Shown: piece after piece, positions 1-6,380 of the stretch
Layout: every line of letters begins with the position of its first letter
Numbering within the stretch: position 1 is the first letter of the stretch
Source: Halanaeroarchaeum sp051744605
Lineage (GTDB): Archaea > Halobacteriota > Halobacteria > Halobacteriales > Halobacteriaceae
DNA length: 11,153 nt
Direction: 5' to 3'
Assembly: GCA_051744605.1 (NCBI GenBank)
Contig: JBNJDE010000079.1
Span: 1 to 11,153, forward strand
Notes under the pieces: model-generated
What the model was told of the DNA's origin: nothing
The model's input: the letters and a program-made list of their open reading frames with translations, nothing else
Databases searched by the model: none
Program-made: the position numbers and the translations under genes

Positions 1-136
1 AGGAGCGAAGCGGATGCCGATTTGAACGCAGGGAACACGCAGCGCGAACGAAATGAGCGACCGTGTGACCGAGTGTTCACAATCGCGCCCGGCCCGCTTT
101 TCGAGATACCGCGAAGAGCCGAGCGGCCAGCGTTCC
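1..136. other. Intergenic 5' end with low-complexity purine-rich repeat-like stretch
   Basis: No convincing gene is visible. Positions 1-75 consist of loosely repeated GCGAA/GAGCGA-type words (for example gcgaacgaaatgagcga near 42-58). Such degenerate purine-rich stretches are, from general knowledge, common between haloarchaeal genes. One frame stays open from position 1 through about 240, but its product is arginine-rich, unlike a haloarchaeal protein, and it runs antisense into the stress-protein gene. The 3' end of an upstream gene may lie at the left edge (a frame ending in a stop at 23-25), but this cannot be verified. Confidence 0.4.
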
Positions 137-556
137 TCAGCGGACCACGATCACGGGTACCGGTGATCGTTGGAACACCTTTTCGGCAACGTTGCCGACG
201 AACAGCCGCTCGCTCAGGGTACCCGAGTGACTACCGATGACGACCGTATCGAAGTCCCCGGCGTGTTCGATGATACTCCGGGGAGCGTGGCCGGAATCGA
301 CGCGCGTCGTGATCTCTGTGTCGTAGTCCGCAGCGATTTCGCGGGCGCGGTCGAAGACCGGTTGGGCCAATTCCTGTGTCTTCGCTTCCGGGTCGTCCGC
401 CATGGCGATGGCCGTCTGTTCGCCGATCAACTGCGACGGTTCGCCGACGACCGTAAGAACTGTGACGTCGGCGTCGGGGAACGCCGCCAACGCGTAGGTG
501 AGCGCGTGTTCTGCCATCCCGGAATCGTCCATCGCGACGAGGACGCGTGAAATCAT
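137..556 (-). CDS. UspA-family universal stress protein, 139 aa
   Basis: Single-domain universal stress protein, a cytoplasmic Rossmann-like alpha/beta fold that usually binds ATP or AMP and acts as a dimer in stress responses. The N-terminus MISRVLVAMDDS (residues 1-12) is the typical first beta-strand plus nucleotide-contacting Asp. The C-terminal loop VVIGSHSG...LFVGNVAEKV (106-127) corresponds to the G-2x-G-9x-G-(S/T) motif, but the second Gly is Ser111 and the last position is Asn122, so the motif is slightly degenerate. The protein ends in the usual SPVPVIVVR strand. The frame extends 71 codons further upstream, but I chose the ATG at 556 because family homology begins there and a TTATAA box sits about 27 nt upstream. 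It is divergent from the NTPase gene. Family assignment is secure; the specific stress is unknown. Confidence 0.93.
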   Translation of the reverse strand: MISRVLVAMDDSGMAEHALTYALAAFPDADVTVLTVVGEPSQLIGEQTAIAMADDPEAKTQELAQPVFDRAREIAADYDTEITTRVDSGHAPRSIIEHAGDFDTVVIGSHSGTLSERLFVGNVAEKVFQRSPVPVIVVR

Positions 557-579
557 GCTGAGAGATTCGTTCGAGAGAC

Positions 580-585
580 TTATAA
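580..585 (-). promoter_or_regulatory. TATA box of the universal stress protein gene
   Basis: TTATAA on the minus strand is centred about 27 nt before the ATG at 556. That is the position expected when transcription starts at or next to the start codon, as is usual in haloarchaea. It supports the short start for the stress protein. The call rests on position and composition only. Confidence 0.6.
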
Positions 586-774
586 CCATGATGTCATATA
601 CGCCATCTAAGGGAATCCTACCGGTGTTGGACTGATCTCCACGAGCACGAATGTGCCGTTCGAAACGCACTGGACCCAAATCCGGGACGACGCTCCGTGG
701 TGGCCAGAGCACTGCAGGATCGACACATATTGATCCCAGCACCGACAATCTCGACGGAGAGGCATCCACACCAG

Positions 775-1311
775 ATGTACGTCGTGCTCACCGGCGACCG
801 CAACGTCGGCAAGACCACGGTCGTCAAACGCGTCGTCGAACGGCTCGGTGACCGGGCTCTCGACCCGGTCGGCTTCTACACGGACGGCGGGCCGGAGACG
901 CTGGAACTGGTCGACGTCCAGACCGGCGAACGGACGGTCTTCGCGTCCCAGTCTGCGGAGTTCGGGGACGGGCCCACAGTGGGCCGGTACGCCGTCAATC
1001 CGGCAGCCATCGAGAGGGGGCTATCGCTGGCACGAACGAGCGGCGACGTACTCGTCGTGGACGAAATCGGGACGCTCGATCGCCGCGGGGAGGGATTCGC
1101 CCCGATTCTGTCGGCCCTCCAGACTGGCATCCATCACAGCGCGGTGCTGTCGGTACGGCGTGGGGTCGACCAGTACGTCGCCGACGCGCTTCCCTCCGAC
1201 GCGCCGATAACTCGACTCGAGGTCACCGAGGCGAACCGTGACGTGTTACCCGCAAGAATCGTCGCGACGCTCGTCGACGACGCGTCCAGCGACGAAGGCG
1301 CTCTCGAGTAG
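775..1311 (+). CDS. THEP1-like P-loop nucleoside triphosphatase, 178 aa
   Basis: P-loop NTPase of the THEP1 type (archaeal/bacterial nucleoside-triphosphatase; characterised relatives hydrolyse NTPs, and the cellular role is poorly known). Walker A GDRNVGKT lies at residues 7-14 and Walker B DVLVVDEIG at 91-99 with Asp96-Glu97. The family segments GFYT (33-36), DVQTGER (47-53) and VGRYAVNPAAIE (69-80) lie between them in the usual order. The length matches the family (about 170-190 aa). The ATG at 775 was chosen because the first strand MYVVLTG must immediately precede the P-loop; a longer frame from 697 adds unrelated sequence. A weak AT-rich element (catatt, 726-731) lies about 47 nt upstream, which is not an ideal TATA position. 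The stop codon directly abuts the stop of the convergent ABC ATPase gene. No substrate is deducible. Confidence 0.88.
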   Translation: MYVVLTGDRNVGKTTVVKRVVERLGDRALDPVGFYTDGGPETLELVDVQTGERTVFASQSAEFGDGPTVGRYAVNPAAIERGLSLARTSGDVLVVDEIGTLDRRGEGFAPILSALQTGIHHSAVLSVRRGVDQYVADALPSDAPITRLEVTEANRDVLPARIVATLVDDASSDEGALE

Positions 1312-2094
1312 TCATTGCACGGTGGTCCCGTCGGCCGTCTCTTTTGGCACGACGTGGGTCTGGCCGTTGCGTTCGAAAACGTCGACGGGAACGTCGTAGA
1401 CGGTTTCGATGGTGCCCGCCGAGAGGACGGACTCGTCGCCCACGGCGTACAGTTCGCCGTCGTAGAGGAAGGCAAAGCGGTCGCAGAACCGCGTCGCGAG
1501 GTCGAGGTCGTGAATCGCGACCACGCCGGCGAGGTCCGAATCTCGAATCGACGACCGGACGCGACGCATCACTTCGTGCTGGTGTTTCAGGTCGAGGCCG
1601 CTCGTCGGTTCGTCGAGCAGCAGCGCGTCGGAGGCCTGGACGAGCGTCCGGGCGAGGAAGACGAGTCGTCGCTGGCCCCCGCTGAGCGTGGGCATCTCTC
1701 GCATCGCGAGGTCGTCGATACCGAGTTGCTCCAGGACGCGCTTGACCGCACGCCGGTCGTCGTCGGTCGGCCGCCAGTCGAAGTATGGCTGACGGCCGAG
1801 GAGGACGGTGTCGAAGACCGTCGCAGAGGGACGCGCCCCCTCGACCTGGGGCAAGTAGCCGATGCGACGTGCGACGTCCTCGCGCGAGAGTGTCGCGACG
1901 TCGGTTCCGTCGAGGACCGCCGTCCCGTCCTCGAAGTCGTGGATTGCGTCGATAGCGCGCAACAGACTGGACTTGCCGACACCGTTCGGGCCGAGCAGGC
2001 CGAGCAACTCGCCGCCCTCCACCGTGAACGAGACGTTCTCGAGGACAGTCAGATCGTCGAACCCGATGGTACCATTGCGGACTTCCAGTGTCAT
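1312..2094 (-). CDS. ABC transporter ATP-binding protein, FecE/BtuD type, 260 aa
   Basis: Cytoplasmic ATPase subunit of a metal-chelate or corrinoid importer. All ABC motifs are present: Walker A GPNGVGKS (35-42), Q-loop Gln83 in YLPQVEG, signature LSGGQRR (137-143), Walker B LLLDEP (158-163) and H-loop His195 in AIHDLDLA. The length and the C-terminal tail (YDGELYAVGD...YDVPVDVFERNGQTHVVP) fit the FecE/BtuD/HmuV subgroup. The ATG at 2094 overlaps the permease stop codon as ATGA (2091-2094), which indicates translational coupling; the frame continues upstream only as a shadow inside the permease gene. It is the third and last gene of the importer operon. Its stop at 1312-1314 touches the stop of the convergent NTPase gene with no spacer. 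The family is certain; the transported ligand is not. Confidence 0.95.
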   Translation of the reverse strand: MTLEVRNGTIGFDDLTVLENVSFTVEGGELLGLLGPNGVGKSSLLRAIDAIHDFEDGTAVLDGTDVATLSREDVARRIGYLPQVEGARPSATVFDTVLLGRQPYFDWRPTDDDRRAVKRVLEQLGIDDLAMREMPTLSGGQRRLVFLARTLVQASDALLLDEPTSGLDLKHQHEVMRRVRSSIRDSDLAGVVAIHDLDLATRFCDRFAFLYDGELYAVGDESVLSAGTIETVYDVPVDVFERNGQTHVVPKETADGTTVQ

Positions 2095-3170
2095 CGTTTC
2101 CAGTACTCCCGCCCCCGAATCACGAGGTAGATGAAAAACGGTGCGCCCACGAAGGAGGTGACAATGCCGACGGGGAGGACGGTCGGAGCAAGGAGGGTCC
2201 GGGCTGCCGTGTCGGAGACGAGCAACAACAGCCCGCCCACGACGGCCGACGTCGGCAAGAGGTGTGCCTTGTTGTTGCCGATGAGTTTGCGGACGACGTG
2301 AGGGACGACGAGCCCGACGAAGCCCACGATCCCCACGAAGGAGACGCCCAGTGCCGTGATGAACGACGCGACGAGCATGCCTCGGTTCCGCACCCTCTCG
2401 ACGTCGACGCCGACGCCGCGGGCAGTCTCGTCGCCCGCGTCGAGCGCATTGTACTGCCAGCTCTTGTGCAGAAAGTACGCCACGCTCGGGACGAGGACGC
2501 CGACGACGATACCGAGGTTCGTCCACGTCGCCCGGCTGACGTCGCCGAACGACCAGAACACGATAGACGCGAGGTCGTTTTGGTCGGCGAAGTACTGCAT
2601 CGCCGTCGTGCCCGCGGTGAACAGCGAACTCAACGCGATTCCGGTCAGGATCATCGTCTCGGGCGACGCGCCGCGGTACTTCGCGAGTGCCAGAATGACG
2701 CCGGCAGACGAGAGCGACGCGAGGAAGGCGACGATCGTCACGAAGTAGGGGTTCGCGATCGAGATCCCGGTGTCCGTCCCCGCGGCGATCTGGCCAGCGT
2801 CGAAGACGACGATGGCCAACGCCGCCCCGAACATCGCAGCGTGGGAGATCCCGAGAGTGTACGGGGAGCCGAGGGGGTTGTGCAACACGCTCTGCATGAC
2901 CGTGCCCGCCAGCGCCAGACTCGCACCGATGGCGATCGCGGCGAGGATGCGCGGAATGCGAATGTTCCAGACGATGGTCGAGGCGACATCGTCGGCGCCA
3001 GGCCCGTGTACGAGGATCTCGACGACCCGTTCGACGGCGATGTCCGTCGACCCGATCCCGATCGAGAGAACGGCGACCGCGACCAGGAGGACGCCGGTCA
3101 CACCGAGCACCACCCGTCGGAGCGCGACGTGGGACCGGTAATCGCGGGTAGCAGTGGTGTCCTCGTACAT
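2091..3170 (-). CDS. ABC transporter permease, FecCD/BtuC family, 359 aa
   Basis: Polytopic membrane subunit, functioning as a homodimer, of a FecCD-family importer for iron-siderophores, haem or cobalamin. After a charged cytoplasmic N-terminus (1-18), hydrophobic segments alternate to the end, consistent with the family's roughly ten helices. Hallmarks are RIPRILAAIAIGASLALAGT (71-90) followed by MQSVLHNPLGSPYTLGIS (92-109), the coupling region GVGVDVERVRNRG (252-264), FVGLVVPHVVRKLIG (284-298) and LPVGIVTSFVGAPFFIYLV (332-350). The start at 3170 is supported by a Shine-Dalgarno-like GGAG 5 nt before the ATG; it belongs to the string TGAGGAG that also contains the stop codon of the preceding binding-protein gene, leaving a 9-nt spacer. 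The stop overlaps the ATPase start by 4 nt. The operon layout is that of a complete importer. Confidence 0.95.
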   Translation of the reverse strand: MYEDTTATRDYRSHVALRRVVLGVTGVLLVAVAVLSIGIGSTDIAVERVVEILVHGPGADDVASTIVWNIRIPRILAAIAIGASLALAGTVMQSVLHNPLGSPYTLGISHAAMFGAALAIVVFDAGQIAAGTDTGISIANPYFVTIVAFLASLSSAGVILALAKYRGASPETMILTGIALSSLFTAGTTAMQYFADQNDLASIVFWSFGDVSRATWTNLGIVVGVLVPSVAYFLHKSWQYNALDAGDETARGVGVDVERVRNRGMLVASFITALGVSFVGIVGFVGLVVPHVVRKLIGNNKAHLLPTSAVVGGLLLLVSDTAARTLLAPTVLPVGIVTSFVGAPFFIYLVIRGREYWKR

Positions 3171-3175
3171 TTGGT

Positions 3176-3182
3176 CTCCTCA
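3176..3182 (-). promoter_or_regulatory. Shine-Dalgarno site of the permease gene, overlapping the upstream stop codon
   Basis: TGAGGAG on the minus strand combines the binding-protein stop (TGA, 3180-3182) with a GGAG complementary to the 3' end of 16S rRNA, five bases before the permease ATG. This fits an internal operon gene translated by reinitiation, in contrast to the apparently leaderless first gene. Confidence 0.55.
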
Positions 3183-4328
3183 GGACAGGGATACGCGCTT
3201 GAAGCCACCGAAGGTCGCTGCCAGGTCCGCGTACACGCCGGTCCCGAACAGCGACCGGTAAATCTCGTCGGCGCGCGTTTCCGGGTCCACGTCCGAGAAG
3301 GCGTCCGGATAGAGCACCGATCCCACGTAGTACGCGTTCGCGAGGACGTTCCCGTAGAGGTTCCCGTAGAAGCGCGTCGGAAGGAGGCCGTAGACGTCGC
3401 CCGATTTCACGGCCGACAGGTCTTCGTACTGGCTCTCGCCGAGGGCGTCCTTGACGCGGTCGAGGTTCGACTCGGAGACGAAGACGACCGCCGGGTCCCA
3501 GGTGAGCAGTTTCTCCTCGTCGACGTTCGCGTGTCCGGAGATGGAATCGGCGACGTTGGTCGCGTTGACGAAACTAAACGGGGCGAAGGGGTGTTGCGTC
3601 GACGTCGCTCCGGCACCACCCGAGTCGCTCCGGCCCGCGAAGTAGGCGGCTACTCGCTGGTCTTCAGGGATGTCGGCCGTCCGCTCGGTCAGCGCCGCCC
3701 GCTCGGACTCGAAGGTAGCGATCACGTCGGCCGCTCGCTCCGTCTTTCCGATGATGTCCGCCACGAACTCGAGGTCCTCGTACGCCCTGTCGAGCCGGTG
3801 GAGCGCGCGGCTCTGGGCCTTCACCACGACGACAGGGCGGCCGATCTTCTCCTGGAGATCCGACGCGGTACCGGCGGTGAAGTATGTGGCCAGCACGACG
3901 TCCGGGTCGGCGTCGGCGATGAGTTCGGGGTCGCCACCGCGATGGGGACCAACGACCGGCAACTCGCGCAGTTCGGGATGTGCGACGTTGTAGGGGAGAT
4001 CCATCCCCCACGTCTGTTCGTTCTCCTCGACCCCGACGACCATGTCGACGGCATCGAGTGTCGCCACGAGATTGAGCGCGCCCGGTCCAACGGCGACGAC
4101 GTTCTCGAGGCCACTCGGCACCTCGACGGTGCGCCCCGTTGCGTCTCGGACCGTCGATTCGTCTATTCGAGCGCGGCCACTCGAGTCGGGCGTGGTCTCG
4201 GTCGCCGTCGTCGATGGGCCACCGTCAGTGGACCTACCGCCCAGACAGCCAGCGGTCCCGCCGACCGCCGTCGCCCCGATGATCGAGAGCAGTGCCCTCC
4301 GACTCACCGTCCGGGAGTCTCGTGCCAT
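3180..4328 (-). CDS. Tat-exported lipoprotein, ABC importer substrate-binding protein (iron chelate/haem/corrinoid type), 382 aa
   Basis: Extracytoplasmic, membrane-anchored binding protein that delivers ligand to the adjacent permease. The N-terminus has a twin-arginine motif (SRRALL, residues 9-14), a short hydrophobic stretch and a lipobox GTAGC with Cys28, followed by a Ser/Thr/Gly-rich linker (29-52). The mature part starts with VRDATGRTVEVPSGLENVVAVGPGA (60-84), the standard opening of class III (FecB/BtuF/FhuD-like) binding proteins with a long backbone helix. The C-terminal part (GDVYGLLP..FYGNLYGNVLANAYYVGSVLYPDAFSDVDPETRADEIY) resembles archaeal 'iron complex' binding proteins more than classical BtuF, so an iron chelate or haem is as likely as a corrinoid. 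The ATG at 4328 lies about 31 nt from an AAATATATTT box. It is the first gene of the three-gene importer operon. Confidence 0.9.
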   Translation of the reverse strand: MARDSRTVSRRALLSIIGATAVGGTAGCLGGRSTDGGPSTTATETTPDSSGRARIDESTVRDATGRTVEVPSGLENVVAVGPGALNLVATLDAVDMVVGVEENEQTWGMDLPYNVAHPELRELPVVGPHRGGDPELIADADPDVVLATYFTAGTASDLQEKIGRPVVVVKAQSRALHRLDRAYEDLEFVADIIGKTERAADVIATFESERAALTERTADIPEDQRVAAYFAGRSDSGGAGATSTQHPFAPFSFVNATNVADSISGHANVDEEKLLTWDPAVVFVSESNLDRVKDALGESQYEDLSAVKSGDVYGLLPTRFYGNLYGNVLANAYYVGSVLYPDAFSDVDPETRADEIYRSLFGTGVYADLAATFGGFKRVSLS

Positions 4329-4354
4329 TATCTAATCGGACGCCCAGCGACGCG

Positions 4355-4364
4355 AAATATATTT
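4355..4364 (-). promoter_or_regulatory. TATA element of the importer operon
   Basis: AAATATATTT, one of the most AT-rich stretches nearby, is centred about 31 nt upstream of the binding-protein ATG on the minus strand. It would start a transcript with little or no leader covering all three importer genes. No operator palindrome for a metal regulator is obvious next to it. Confidence 0.6.
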
Positions 4365-4521
4365 CGTTTACTCTTCGCACGATTGTTAATGGTTTCTGGG
4401 TTCATTTCGGCGCTGTAGGGGCGTGGTATCGAGACTGCGAGATTCAGGACCGGTCAGCCCAGACGAACGATCGGCGTCACCAGTCGATGGACACGCGCAA
4501 CGACCGTGCAGTCGGCTTCGA

Positions 4522-4963
4522 TCACCCCTGAGAGTAGTCCGTCAACGTCATCTCCAACTCGAGGGGCCGTCCTCGTCGTAGAACGCGGAGTGGGCCGCCA
4601 GCCCCATGTTCGGCGAGACACAGGCCTGGTGCTGGACCGTCTCGTTGAACCGCATGTCCGCCGTGTAGCACTCGACGCCCGCGTACGAATTCGTCCCGGA
4701 GTAGGTGAAACTGGCAGAGCCGTCTGGCGTTACGGCGACCACTGATTGCCGACTGCGATGTCCAGACCGTGATACCACACGCCTGGCATCCACATCGCAG
4801 TCGCCAGCAGCGGGCCTGCCGGCGTGGCGAGCATCTGAGCACGGATCGGCTCGCGGTCCCCCGTCATCGTCGACTCGGAGGACTGCTCGCCGACGTCGTG
4901 GATCACGTGAACAATCACCGGGTCACCCTGAACCTCGGTGACCTCCCTGAGCATCGAACCCGA
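4522..4963 (-). pseudogene. Decayed 3' portion of a haloarchaeal hypothetical (probably secreted) protein, two frameshifts
   Basis: Three reading frames on the minus strand connect into one plausible protein. The first (4954 down to about 4742) encodes MLREVTEVQGDPVIVHVIHD...WMPGVWYHGLDIAVGN. The second (about 4741 down to 4560) encodes SVVAVTPDGSASFTYSGT...CYTADMRFNETVQHQACVSP...AFYDEDG. The third ends PLELEMTLTDYSQG with a stop at 4522-4524. Each part has the GC-rich third positions of haloarchaeal coding sequence, and each switch needs only one missing base: one near 4742 and one in a C run near 4563. Directly upstream of 4954 the frame is closed by a stop at 4964-4966 and no signal peptide is found, so the N-terminus is lost. 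Restored length would be about 147 residues. I do not recognise the family; the beta-rich character and paired Cys suggest an exported protein. Confidence 0.6.
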
Positions 4964-5103
4964 TCACCGACGAGGGAAGGGGACCCGGATCGTCCATCGA
5001 TCACCGATACACGAAGGGCCGATTTGAGACTACTGTCCTTCGAACGGGCTCGGGTTCTTCCGTGTCCCGGCCTCGGCCCGGTATCCTGTCGAACGGACCA
5101 CTT

Positions 5104-5114
5104 CCCCCCCCCCC
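5104..5114. repeat. Homopolymer C11 tract (first copy)
   Basis: Eleven consecutive C on the plus strand (eleven G on the minus strand). The second identical-length run begins 76 bases downstream. Runs of this length are unusual even in GC-rich haloarchaeal DNA and are prone to slippage. Confidence 0.85.
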
Positions 5115-5179
5115 TCGAAGCCAGGGGCTCACATATCGAGCGCTAACTGCAACGAGGCGGGGTGGTACCCCACCTCCTT

Positions 5180-5190
5180 CCCCCCCCCCC
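5180..5190. repeat. Homopolymer C11 tract (second copy)
   Basis: Eleven consecutive C on the plus strand, preceded by a small potential hairpin (GGTGG-tacc-CCACC, 5162-5175). The bases flanking this run (ctt before, tggg after) resemble the flank of the first run only in the preceding ctt. Confidence 0.85.
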
Positions 5191-5361
5191 TGGGTTGTGG
5201 TTGGGCAATGCCGAACGATTCTCCTCCCCGGGAATCGGTCGACAATACGATACACGGATTCTCCAGTGGTTACCAGTTGCCCATGATGAGCGAGGTCGGT
5301 TTTCCCACGATACAGAATCCGCGTCGAGGGCCATCGCCAGCCGGAACGCGAGGGGGCCCGA

Positions 5362-5383
5362 ACGACGGTTGAACCACCGTCGT
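5362..5383. repeat. Perfect 8-bp inverted repeat (hairpin), 6-nt loop
   Basis: ACGACGGT (5362-5369) and ACCGTCGT (5376-5383) are exact reverse complements separated by TGAACC. A G run (5352-5356) and a C run (5384-5387) flank it and could extend the pairing across a bulge. No T-rich tail follows on either strand, so a classical terminator is not supported. It lies about 70 bases past the stop codon of the lipoprotein gene, where a processing or termination hairpin on the minus strand would be possible. Confidence 0.5.
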
Positions 5384-5453
5384 CCCCGTAGCCCGGTGTG
5401 CTCCAGTTTCGTCGCTACCTGGCGGCTATCCACCGAGTCGAACATCGTCGGCG

Positions 5454-6182
5454 TCACTCGGATTCCTGTCCCACCCACCGGTCGTCTATCTCGGCGTAGA
5501 TGCGGATGTCCATGGTCTCCATCGACGCTGTCCCGGATTCCGTCGTGGCGGTCGCCGTCGCCGTCGTCGTTTCACCCCCCGAGTCGTCATCCGACTCGTG
5601 ATGAATGGTAATCGAGACGGTCTCCGCGAGCGATTCCGTTCGGAGGACGTCGTCGTCCGAGACGATCCGCCACTCCACGTCGATGTCGAAGTCGAACGTC
5701 TCCGACTCGCCTTCGTCCACGTAGAAGTCCTCCTGCGTGTACGACGTTTCCTCGAAGACCGGCACCCAGTCGTTCACCTTCCAAAAGAACGACCGGTACG
5801 TGAAATCACCCTCGTCGGGGCCGAGTTCGCCCATGAAATCGGGATGCTCGATCGACCAGGTACCGTCGTCGACGACCTCCTCGTCGATCGCGAGGGTAAA
5901 GCCCTGGTGGGTGACCTCGGTCCCGGTGAATCCGCTGTACTCGCAATCGACCATGACGGGGATCACGATCTCGTCGACCGTCCCGTCGGGTGTCGTCACC
6001 TCGGCACTCCTCGAGTCCATCTGCGCTGTCGACTGTGCGCTCACGGTCGTTGCACACCCTGCCGCCCCGACCAGGATCGCCGAACCGACCGCGCCGACGA
6101 CCGACCGTCGAGAGTGGTCGATTCCGCCGATTCGATGCCTCGATACGTCCGCTTCGTCATCTCGACCCCCCATCGAGCCCAT
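5454..6182 (-). CDS. Tat-exported lipoprotein of unknown function, 242 aa
   Basis: I do not recognise a functional family. The N-terminus has a long polar n-region, a twin-arginine motif (SRRSVVG, residues 24-30), a hydrophobic stretch AVGSAILVGA and a lipobox GAAGC with Cys43, so the protein is probably Tat-exported and lipid-anchored outside the membrane. Residues 65-195 are strongly acidic and rich in alternating polar/hydrophobic strands (VDEIVIPVMVDCEYSGFTGTEVTH; ETVSITIHHES), suggesting a beta-sandwich. A Thr/Ala/Ser low-complexity linker (about 204-219) is followed by a conserved-looking tail METMDIRIYAEIDDRWVG. The ATG at 6182 is the furthest plausible start; an in-frame ATG at residue 4 is equally possible. 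A weak box (GCTAAG on the minus strand, about 6206-6211) lies near -27. It is divergent from the TspO gene. Confidence 0.75.
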   Translation of the reverse strand: MGSMGGRDDEADVSRHRIGGIDHSRRSVVGAVGSAILVGAAGCATTVSAQSTAQMDSRSAEVTTPDGTVDEIVIPVMVDCEYSGFTGTEVTHQGFTLAIDEEVVDDGTWSIEHPDFMGELGPDEGDFTYRSFFWKVNDWVPVFEETSYTQEDFYVDEGESETFDFDIDVEWRIVSDDDVLRTESLAETVSITIHHESDDDSGGETTTATATATTESGTASMETMDIRIYAEIDDRWVGQESE

Positions 6183-6219
6183 ACTGTTGGCTCGGCGTCA
6201 CTCCACTTAGCAATGAATA

Positions 6220-6229
6220 GTACCGGTAC
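6220..6229. promoter_or_regulatory. Palindrome GTACCGGTAC in the divergent promoter region
   Basis: A perfect 10-bp palindrome lies 38 bp upstream of the lipoprotein start and about 150 bp upstream of the TspO start. A further CGGTACG occurs about 25 bp away (near 6250-6256). Its position between divergent genes would suit an operator, but a palindrome of this size can occur by chance. Confidence 0.25.
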
Positions 6230-6347
6230 GCAGACAGTATTTTCTGGACGGTACGTGGCTACAACCCGCAGGTGGCTAACGAAATTAACCAGTTCGATCC
6301 GGCCCCGGAAGCCGAAGCCGGTAGTCCACCGAGATCGCACCCCACCG

Positions 6348-6355
6348 AACTATTT
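6348..6355 (+). promoter_or_regulatory. TATA-like element of the TspO gene
   Basis: AACTATTT is centred about 29 nt upstream of the ATG at 6381, matching the spacing seen for other genes of this window and a leaderless transcript. It supports the chosen TspO start. Confidence 0.5.
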
Positions 6356-6380
6356 CGTCCTGGACCCCCAACGTCGTTGC

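Larger units (their letters stand above)
4964..5453. other. Non-coding region with two C11 runs and a hairpin
   Basis: No gene is supported across these 490 bases. The longest frame (5143-5478, minus) encodes an Arg-rich, non-acidic product with no recognisable motif and runs into the end of the neighbouring lipoprotein gene. The region contains two runs of eleven C on the plus strand (5104-5114 and 5180-5190) and a perfect inverted repeat at 5362-5383. Together with the decayed gene beside it, it looks like relict accessory DNA. No insertion-sequence ends or target duplications could be made out by eye. Confidence 0.5.

Noticed and set aside
1315..2130. A 271-residue plus-strand frame opposite the ABC ATPase
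   Set aside because: It is the antisense of a complete ABC ATPase and has no independent motif.
2088..4418. A 776-residue open frame on the plus strand opposite the importer genes
   Set aside because: It is antisense to the well-supported permease and binding-protein genes. The product is Arg/Asp/Gly low-complexity with no motif: a GC-composition shadow.
5162..5190. Hairpin plus C run as an intrinsic terminator
   Set aside because: The stem is only five pairs and is followed by C, not T, on the plus strand; on the minus strand the run is G. Neither suits archaeal termination.
5143..5478. A 111-residue minus-strand frame in the non-coding region
   Set aside because: It is basic and Arg-rich, passes through a C11 run, overlaps the end of the lipoprotein gene and shows no family features.
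5598..6380. Long N-terminal extension of the TspO reading frame
   Set aside because: It is antisense to the Tat lipoprotein gene and unlike TspO. The family protein begins at 6381, which also has a suitable promoter.
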